Shown here piece by piece: positions 57,098-64,000 of a DNA stretch of 64,000 bases. Every line of letters starts with the position of its first letter. Within the stretch, counting starts at the first letter, position 1. Source of the stretch: Azolla caroliniana (taxonomy: Eukaryota; Polypodiophyta); contig JBHGNT010000007.1 of assembly GCA_043228905.1 (NCBI GenBank), positions 20,894,001-20,958,000 of the forward strand. Reading direction: 5' to 3'. Below the pieces are notes generated by a model. That model saw only the letters and a program-made list of their open reading frames with translations, was not told where the DNA came from and ran no database searches. A program made the translations under genes and the position numbers.

Positions 57098-57360
57098 CGC
57101 CCCCTCAAGCTCAAGTCGGGTCGGTTTCAGACGATATCCGAAATCTGCTTCGACTCGCGTTCTGGAGTCCGCGTCGACTCGTGTCGACTCGCTTTATGCG
57201 GAGTTGTGGAATCCGTGCTCCAGCTTGGGTTGTGCGTAGTTGCGAAGTTTGTTCTTCGGCTTGCGTCTTTCTTCGTGGCTTCGTTGTGTGGTTGCATAAT
57301 CCACGCGTTGTTGTGTAGTGTGCGCGGCTTGCGGAATCCACACGTTATTGCGTAATGTCT
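57098..57360 (-). other. Element G spacer between RNase H and 3' LTR
   Basis: Spacer of about 260 bp bounded by two PPT-like sequences: gcttgagggggcg at the LTR and gcttgagggggagta at the RNase H end (57366-57380). Partly open (ORF 57111-57341). Same arrangement as in I, but shorter. Confidence 0.5.
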
Positions 57361-58183
57361 TCAGTACTCCCCCTCAAGCTTGGCAGGTCAAGGATCATCA
57401 ATCCGAGATCGGTCATGAATTGCCACAGCTTGTCGGCTCCTAAGGCTTTAGTGAAGATGTCGGTCGTTTGAAGATTTGTGCTAATGTGTTGTAGGTCGAC
57501 ATCACCAACTAGAACGCGCTCTCGGATGAAGTGATAGTGCACTTCGATGTGCTTTGTCCGCGCGTGGAACACCGGGTTCCGAGCCAGATAGATACTGCTC
57601 ATGTTGTCGCAGTACACGGAAGTTGGATCCTTGATGGGTACGCCTAGATCCTTCAAATCCTCTTGAGCCATACGGCTTGACACGCAGGTACGGCTGCGCC
57701 CCTGTATTCCGCCTCCATACTCGAAAGAGCAACGGTAGGCTGCTTCTTGCTACTCTAGGATATTGGTCCGCTGTTGAGGGAGAAAACAAATCTGGAGATT
57801 GATCTTCTATCGGCTTTGTAGCCGGCCCAATCGGCGTTTGTGTACCCCTTGAGTCGTATTGGCATCGCGGTCTTTTAGAGGATGCCGCAATCCATTGTGC
57901 CGCTCACGTACCGTAGAACTCGCTTAGCGCAATCCAAGTGAGCATCACGCGGTGTTTGCATGAATTGACTAAGGAGACCAACCAAATAACTGAGATCAGG
58001 TCGAGTGATCGTGAGGTAGATGAGACTCCCGATGAGTTGCCGATACTGAGTCGGCTCACACGCTTTGGTGCCGGAGTTCACATCTAGTTTGAGATTACAA
58101 TCGAGCGGGGTTACCACGGATTTGCACTTAGCCATACCGAACTTGTATAACAAGTTGAGGATGTAGTGCCGTTGAGAAATCAT
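57345..58183 (-). pseudogene. Element G RNase H
   Basis: GSLIYLTITRPDLSYLVGLL, CAKRVLRYVSGTMDCG (57875-58183), then KQPTVALSSMEAEYRGA-like text across a frameshift, and NPVFHARTKHIEVHYHFIRE and TDIFTKALGADKL (57345-57683). Several frame breaks; part of the DADWAG segment lies near 57830. Confidence 0.75.
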
Positions 58184-58896
58184 GATTCCGGTCAGAGTAT
58201 AACAAGTTGAGGAAGTAGTGGAGTTCCTTCATGTTTGTCATCTCGAACTTGTCGGAAAGGAGGGATTTGACCTTATTGATTTTGACAAGATGCTCACCTC
58301 CAATGACTAGGTCATCCACATATAAGATGAAGACGATCGGACTTGTGGAATCGCTTCGTATGTAGAGGGAGTTGTCTGATTTTGACATACGGAAGCCGAT
58401 TTGATGAAGATATTGCGTTATCTTCGAATGGCAAGCACACGGTGCTTGCTTGAGGCCGTAGAGTGGCTTCTTGAGTCGGCAAACAGCTTTCGGATGGGTG
58501 CTCGAGTTGAAGCCGGGTGGTTGGATCATGTACACCTCCTCTTCTAATTCGCCTTGTAGAAAGGCGTTCTTGACGTCCATTTGATGGAAGTGCCATCGTG
58601 GCAAAGGTCTCCTCGTAGTCAACTCCGTGCGTTTGGGCGTAGCCTTTCACTACGAGTCGCGCTTTGTAACGGTTGACGGAATCGTCGGCTTTGTACTTCA
58701 CTTTGTAAATCCATCTGCATCCGATCTCCTTTTTGTGTGGTGAGGTGGGAACGAGATCCCACGTCTCGTTCTTGTGTAGTGCATGCATCTCCTCGTTCAT
58801 GGCTTCGATCCATCGCGGATCCTTGGTTGCTTCGGAGAATGTTTCCGGCTCGCGTATTGTCGCTACCTTCATCGTAAAGGCGTAATGATACGCCAT
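58128..58896 (-). pseudogene. Element G reverse transcriptase
   Basis: KDPRWIEAMNEEMHALHKNE, WIYKVKYKADDSVNRYKARL and VDYEETFA, then a deletion of about 60 bp with frameshift (58595-58620) removing the APVAKMTT segment. Then [47 protein letters not shown] short duplication (tataacaagttgagga) near 58145-58215 shifts the frame again. Confidence 0.8.
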
Positions 58897-59145
58897 ATAA
58901 TCGTTGTAGCTGAATCAGCTTACGGGGTTCTTTTCACGAATGGATTGGCGGAGCTTCTCGTTTGTAGAGATGAGGGCTTTCTTAGCTCCGATTGGTGCAT
59001 CGAAGCTGCCGAACACACTGTCGAGTGAGTGAGTCGACTTATCGTCGTAGAAGCGATCGTCTTCGTATTCCGACATTTTCGCCTTGCCTTTGTCCATCTT
59101 CGAGCTAGGCCATGATGTGCTTTGATCGCTCAAAGGCTCTTGTGG

Positions 59146-60310
59146 TCAACTCAATCGGGTCGTGATCGGACTTTCTTCGAATATGCGCGTAAGGCGATCT
59201 TCATCCTCGATCTCTTGTTCGGCGAATTCCGGGTCGAGCGGAGTCGGAGTCGGAGTTGTCTCTGGTGCGTACCAGGATAAGGACTCGTCAAAAACGACGT
59301 CTCGACTTACACGAGATTTTCGAGTTGAAGGGTTGTAGCACTTGTACCCCTTTTGCTCCAAGGAGTATCCTACGAGGATACATTTCTCTGACTTCGGGTC
59401 AAGCTTTTGATGCTTCTCGTCGGGGATGTGCACGTACGCTATCGCTCCAAATATGCGGATGTGCGATAAGTCCGGCTTCTTTCCAAAGTATTTTTCATGC
59501 GGAGTGACCTCGTGCACGCCGGATGTTGTGCACCGGTTCATTAGGTAGACGGCCGTATTTGCAGCTTCGGCCCAATATGACTTGGGCATATGCATCTCGT
59601 TCATCATGGCCTGCGCTACTTCGAGGATGTGCCGATTTTTGCGCTCGGCTACCCTGTTTTGTTGCGGAGTGTGTCGGCAAGTGAATTCTCGCCGAATTCC
59701 TTCCTTTCGGACATACGCCGTGAAGTCGTCCGAGAAGTACTCCTTGCCGCCATCCAATCGAAGACAACGTACATGTCGGCCTGTGGCTTTCTCGACTTCA
59801 TTCTTGAAAGTTTGGAAGTGTCCAAACACTTCGCTCCTTTGCCGCATCGGGTAGATCCAAGTGTGCTTGGAGAAGTCGTCGATGAAGAGCACGTAATATC
59901 GGCATCCGTTGAATGTAGCCGTTTGCGCCAGTCCCCATACGTCGGAATGGACTACGTCGAGTAGACCTTTGCTCACGTTCCGCTCTTTTGGGAATGGGTG
60001 TCGGTGTTGCTTGCCGAATTGGCACGCGTCGCATACATTTTGAATCTCCTTCTCTTTGAATGTTGGGAGTCCAATGACAACTCCTTTCGATTTCATTGCG
60101 TTGAGCTTTTGGAGATTTATATGGCCAATCCGCTTGTGCCATAACTCTATGTCGGAGTCGACTTTCATGCCCTTTGCGAACATGGCGGATTTCATCTCGT
60201 GTGAGTTGAGAATGAACATTCGGCCCTCTCTTCGTCCGCGTGGGATGAGTTGGCCCTCTTTTTCAATGGAGCAATCGCCTTGATTAAATCGAACTTGCAT
60301 CACTTGCTCT
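59146..60310 (-). pseudogene. Element G integrase
   Basis: Long open frame: ELWHKRIGHINLQKLNAM, CDACQFGKQHRHPF, VVHSDVWGLAQ, RLDGGKEYFSDDF, TPQQNRVAERKNRHILEVA (all three catalytic acids present), then the IRIFGAIAYVHIPDEKHQ and SRDVVFDESLSWY blocks. This is the best preserved domain of G. Confidence 0.85.
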
Positions 60311-60640
60311 ACAATTTGGCCAGACCAAATTCTTCGTAATGGTCGGTACATGCAAGACATTTTTAATGTAATTTTGCTTACCTTCTTTTCCGAACGGAAC
60401 ATTGCCGATGTGCCGAATCGGGTGTGTAGTGTCGTCTCCGGTTTCGACATAGCTGGGTCGGTCCAACTCTCGAAGTTCTCGGAACCAATCTTGATGCGAT
60501 GTCATATGGTTCGAGGCACTAGAATCGACGAACCATATGTCTTCCGGACCGGAGGGACTAGTTGAGGTAGCGGCTGACATAGAGTTTGCTCTATGTTTCA
60601 TCATGAACATCTGCCACGGTCGGAGTTGCATGCATACATT
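60311..60640 (-). pseudogene. Element G protease
   Basis: IWFVDSSASNHMTSHQDWF, where the active-site Gly of DSGAS is Ser, then VLHVPTITKNLV. The catalytic Asp remains, but the Gly change is likely damaging. Joined to the integrase by a frameshift near 60310. Confidence 0.75.
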
Positions 60641-61600
60641 CCGCCACGATCTTCGTAGTTGGAGTTGTTCCCGTACATTCCACTATACTCTTCGTAGTCG
60701 GAATTGTGTGTGTAATTTGTGAGTTGTCGGCTTGTGGAAGCCGATTCACGCATCTTCTTTCGGCACTCTTCTTCGTGGTGGCTAAGCTTTCCACAATATC
60801 CGCATTCGGTTGCATTTTGACGGCTCGGGCCGGAGTGGAAGCTCCCCCTTCTTGTGAAGGTTCCTCGTTGGCCTCCGTTTTGCGGGCAAAATTGGGAGTT
60901 GTTGTCGTAGGTCGGACCTCGTCCGCCTTGTCCTTGGCCGAATCGGCCTCTCGCTCGTCCGCATCCTCTTCCTCCATTTGAGTGAGTGTAGAGCATGTGG
61001 CTTTCCGACTCGTTGCTCCTTGTACGCACGTGGTTTTCTTCGACCAATAGCATTGATTGGAGCTCAAAGAAGGGGGGAGATTTCTCCTGTGCTAGAACGA
61101 CGGTTCGCATCGCGCTGAACCGTGGTGCGAGGCCGCCGAGGCATATTTGCACCATCTCATCATCATCTATACTTACGCTTATTGAGCCGAGTGAGTCGCA
61201 AAGCTCCTTGATCTTCAAGGTGTATGTCGTGATGGACATGTCCCTTTGTTGAATGTTGTTCAACTCTTGGCGGAGTTGAATCTTCCTCGTGGTTGTGTTG
61301 GCGGCGAAAATCTTTCGTAGATTTTCCCACGCTTCCTTCGGCATCTTGGCTTCTCAAATGTAACTGAGCATGTGGTCGTGAACACATGTCGCCAAAAAAT
61401 ACATCACGCGGCTTGCGGCTTGCTCCCATGTCGCGTATCCGGGAGCCGCTTCGGCGGGTCAGTCTTCATGCGCTCCTTTGATGTAGCTCCAATAGCCTTG
61501 TTTGACAAGGTATTGGTGCATCTTGTACTCCCAAGATGCGAAGTTGTTTCAATCCAACTTCTCGGTAGGGAGAGCGCTCCCCATTTGAGAATTCATTATG
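60601..61600 (-). pseudogene. Element G Gag
   Basis: UBN2-type Gag: AWENLRKIFAANTTTRKIQL, LCDSLGSISVSIDDDEMVQI, LGGLAPRFSAMRTVV, then Gly/Arg-rich sequence and a CCHC knuckle CGYCGKLSHHEEEC. The N-terminus (61350-61600, NFASWEYKMHQYLVKQGYW) has at least two stops. A (CTT)n microsatellite at 61604-61630 precedes the start. Confidence 0.8.
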
Positions 61601-61749
61601 TCGATTCTTCTTCTTCTTCTTCTTCTTCTCTCTTCGAATGCGAGCTATGTAGCGAAGCTACGATAGCGATGAGCCGGTTCTTGGTCGTTGGCGTGGAGCA
61701 CAACACACGATCACGATGAGGCGAATGGGCTAGATCGAGCTACCAAATC

Positions 61750-61761
61750 GCCCTGATACCA
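61750..61761 (-). promoter_or_regulatory. Element G primer-binding site, tRNA-iMet
   Basis: Minus-strand TGGTATCAGGGC directly at the LTR; one mismatch to TGGTATCAGAGC. Confidence 0.85.
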
Positions 61762-62135
61762 TGTAAAGAATCAAGAGATGGATTCTTGGGAAGCGGAATA
61801 GGTGTGAACTGTTTGTGTGTGTATGAGAGAGAGAGAGAGACATACAGAGTATATGCAAGGTTAAGTATATTAACAAAGGGGAAAGACACGACTAAATACA
61901 AGGTGGGAGGAGGGTGCTTTATATAGTCACCCTCTCTCTTCATTAACTACAAGGCTCATGGAGCATGGGGAATGTGAAAGCTCATAAGTTATGTGTCATA
62001 GAATATGATTCTATGACTCATACTAAATGCTAGAATACAAAGAGGTGACTTAATGGTGACTCTTGACCGTTGGAGTGTCTATTCACTCTCAAGGTGAGTT
62101 CACACACTAGACCAAGTTGATCTTGATTCTCAACA
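61762..62135 (-). repeat. Element G, 5' LTR
   Basis: 374 bp, includes the tttatatag block missing from the other LTR. Confidence 0.88.
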
Positions 62136-62758
62136 ACACATATGTATATTATCACATATATACAATCAAATACGTATACACATGACCACATATGCATATA
62201 TAAAAGAAATTGTAATATAAAATAGCCAGAAATGATGTAATGAAGATACATAATCGAGGCATATACCCTCTACGCACACGAAACATCTAAAAATAAGGGT
62301 TAATCGTAATACACAATTGAGGTATTGACCTCATATGCATACGACACCAAACACAGATCATTTACATACAAATCAAGGTAATGACCTCATACGCAAACGT
62401 AACATATGTTTATGAATGTAATACATAATTGAGGTATTAACCTCACACGCATACGACACTAATCACATATTAAATATATGTCAAATAAGGTATTGACCTC
62501 GTGCAGATATGTAAACGTTTTATATAACCAATTAATTACCACTACAACATCATTGAATTAATGATTTTTTTTTAACATATGACCATATACATGATTAGAA
62601 GGGTGAAGAAAAAATAGAAAAAAAAACAAGAAAGATTACCGAAGTTCCTTTGTTGATCGCTGTCTGGATCAAGGCCGACCACACATCGATCGATTACCAT
62701 CAATTAAGAAGACAAAAGACAACAAAAGAAATATTAGAACATGAGCTCATAAACCAAC
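62136..62758 (-). repeat. Element E leader with a roughly 58-bp palindromic tandem repeat
   Basis: Five diverged units, each centred on a palindrome like gaggtattgacctc (near 62254, 62312, 62372, 62428, 62487), followed by catatgcatacgacac-like text. AT-rich and non-coding. Lies between the E PBS and Gag, so it is 5' leader. The PBS (minus strand TGGTTTATGAGC, 62745-62756) is a decayed tRNA-Met type with three mismatches. Confidence 0.65.
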
Positions 62759-62816
62759 TGTTAGAGATATGATCTAAAGTATGCATATGATAAGGATAAA
62801 AGATAGATAGACAGAA

Positions 62817-62861
<45 letters not shown>

Positions 62862-63236
62862 GTGCCGATTCACCAGACCACCCTCGAGCAAAGGGATCAA
62901 GACAAACTCGAGCCTTGATCGACATCCCATACCACCGCCGTGGCGTCGAGTTGTACCTGGTGTTGGCGCACTCGCTACAAGAGTTGACCCACCACGAAAC
63001 AGAGTCTCGACGTAGTTAAGATATGATGAAATGAGGGTAGCTAGGCCTCTTATTTATAGCGATACCCAAGGCCCCCAAGCAAGTTCACACTTGGCCTATT
63101 GGGTTGTCTCAATCCCGAGGATTAAAAGTAATCCTCCCCTTCTTTACACTCTCGTTTAACCCTCACACTTATCCACGTGTATAGAATACTTCGGTAAATT
63201 CTCACCACGGGATATTATATGGTCATGCCCGTAACA
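62759..63236 (-). repeat. Element E, 5' LTR (478 bp)
   Basis: tgttagagatatgatc...cccgtaaca. It contains a (ga)n run (62817-62857) and the uninterrupted D target site at 63171-63187. Confidence 0.88.
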
Positions 63237-63872
63237 AAACCACTACTTGCCAAAGCTACTCAAGCACTACTTCCATAGGCCAAGTAGTCCCCAATTTTTG
63301 TCCAGGGGAAGTTCACATACCTTCCTCTATTCTTGTCATGGTGTCTCACATATACTTAGATTTCTCTTTTCCTTCATTACTTATCCCATCCTTCCTTTCA
63401 TTTGTGCCCATCTCAAAAGAAAGCATCACTCCTAATTACAAATATGGCCTAAGTCACTTTGCGAAGTACTTAAAGCCCACAATTCCACACATATTGTGTC
63501 ATAATTTTAAAAGCAAAAATCCGAGAACACAATGATGATCTGGCAATAACCATCCATTTTGCGGCAATGGAACAATGCAGATTTTGTCATGATTAGTGTG
63601 TGAGAAATGGTTGCAGACACCCTTCGATGGCGATTGGTTAGAGAGCCATTTCACACACACTCACGCACGCGCGAATGGGGACAGAAATTGCATGGTTGCA
63701 TTGTCAAACAATGGATGGTTGTTTCCGGAAGATCATGAATAGAACATATCATCCACTATTGATGATAACCTTACATCCTATAAGATGTTGCATGCAGCTA
63801 GAATAGAAAGACTTAGCTAGCAAATTGAGAAAGTTACACAAATTTTATTGGATTTTCTTCTTTATTGTGCAG
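63237..63872 (+). repeat. P/Q unit flank resumed after E
   Basis: From 63425 it matches 42005-42356. Contains a larger nested hairpin: aaccatccatt (63549) with aatggatggtt (63711-63721), and inside it gtgtgagaaatgg (63599-63611) with ccatttcacacac (63643-63655). No gene before exon Q. Confidence 0.65.
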
Positions 63873-64000
63873 GTAAGGAGACTTTGAACGTGCAAATCCG
63901 ATGCTCCGATGATGTTGATGTCAACTTCTCCGACACTAAACGAAATGACAACCCCACCAATGATGAGGATGATGACTCTCCAAGTCAACGAACAGAGACG
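63873..64000 (+). CDS. Exon Q, copy 3, partial at window end
   Basis: Acceptor tgtgcag. Open in the same frame as the other Q exons: KETLNVQIRCSDDVDVNFSD, then NDNPTNDEDDDSPSQRTET, to the window edge. Phase 1 start. Confidence 0.5.

Larger units (their letters stand above)
56759..62135 (-). mobile_element. Element G, Ty1/copia retrotransposon (inactive)
   Basis: LTRs 56759-57097 (339 bp) and 61762-62135 (374 bp), TGTTGAGAATC...TTCTTTACA on the minus strand. The short LTR lacks 35 bp that contain the TATA-like tttatatag. Target duplication not evident (tacat against acaca). Gene order gag, protease, integrase, RT, RNase H. Closely related to I (same RT and RNase H motifs). Frameshifts and stops in most domains. 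Confidence 0.88.
43517..63236 (-). mobile_element. Element E, Ty3/gypsy retrotransposon with four nested insertions
   Basis: 3' LTR 43517-43910 plus 47185-47242; 5' LTR 62759-63236; target duplication aaatc/aaacc (43512-43516, 63237-63241). Gag zinc knuckle, protease, RT, RNase H and integrase lie in gypsy order. Broken by D (43911-47180), a solo LTR (48908-49428), C (50447-55066) and Copia G (56759-62135). The integrase C-terminus resembles a chromodomain, suggesting a chromovirus. Premature stops are present. Confidence 0.88.

Noticed and set aside
61604-61630. A poly-Ser/Leu coding segment at the start of G Gag
   Set aside because: It is a (CTT)n microsatellite outside the conserved Gag.

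Overview
The window is plant nuclear DNA, almost certainly from a land plant. The evidence is one intron-rich SET-domain methyltransferase gene with plant-style GT-AG introns, several Ty1/copia and Ty3/gypsy retrotransposons primed by tRNA-Met, and nested LTR insertions. I cannot name the species. Apart from the SET gene (22282-29685) and a set of duplicated exons of an unrecognised gene (32.1-64 kb), nearly everything is retrotransposon.

Left cluster (1-21.8 kb). This is a nest of insertions. Element H (minus strand, gag + protease of a gypsy-like element) is interrupted by Z. Z is interrupted by A, and A carries B inside its 3' LTR (B in A in Z in H). H is also interrupted by a complete but dead Copia element F (12728-17829, 505-bp LTRs). 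A 5'-truncated Copia, I (about 18184-21812), abuts H. A, B and Z, with C and D on the right, form one family. They have a gag-like ORF and no pol, a primer-binding site matching the 3' end of plant tRNA-Trp, TGTCG...CGACA LTR ends, a conserved hairpin next to the polypurine tract, and 4-bp target duplications at CpG-centred palindromes (CCGG or ACGT). H encodes a Gag of the same lineage and may be the autonomous relative. This family is the most unusual thing in the window.

Middle (21.8-43.5 kb). Here lies a 15-exon SET-domain protein gene (466 aa, reconstructed by reading splice sites). It is followed by a region in which two small phase 1-1 exons (types P and Q), with their introns, have been duplicated several times: P at 32106 and 36590; Q at 32525, 42357 and 63873. 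Interspersed are a duplicated 1.7-kb block, a probable solo LTR, microsatellites, a hairpin repeat and a decayed Ty3/gypsy pol (39.6-42 kb, minus).

Right cluster (43.5-63.24 kb). A single Ty3/gypsy element E (minus strand, LTRs 43517-47242 and 62759-63236) has been opened by four later insertions: D in its 3' LTR, a solo LTR of the F family in RNase H, C in the reverse transcriptase, and Copia G near the gag leader. After E the P/Q unit resumes and runs off the window end.

Positions were read by eye. Exon boundaries, LTR ends and target duplications were checked base by base, but percentages and family assignments were not computed.
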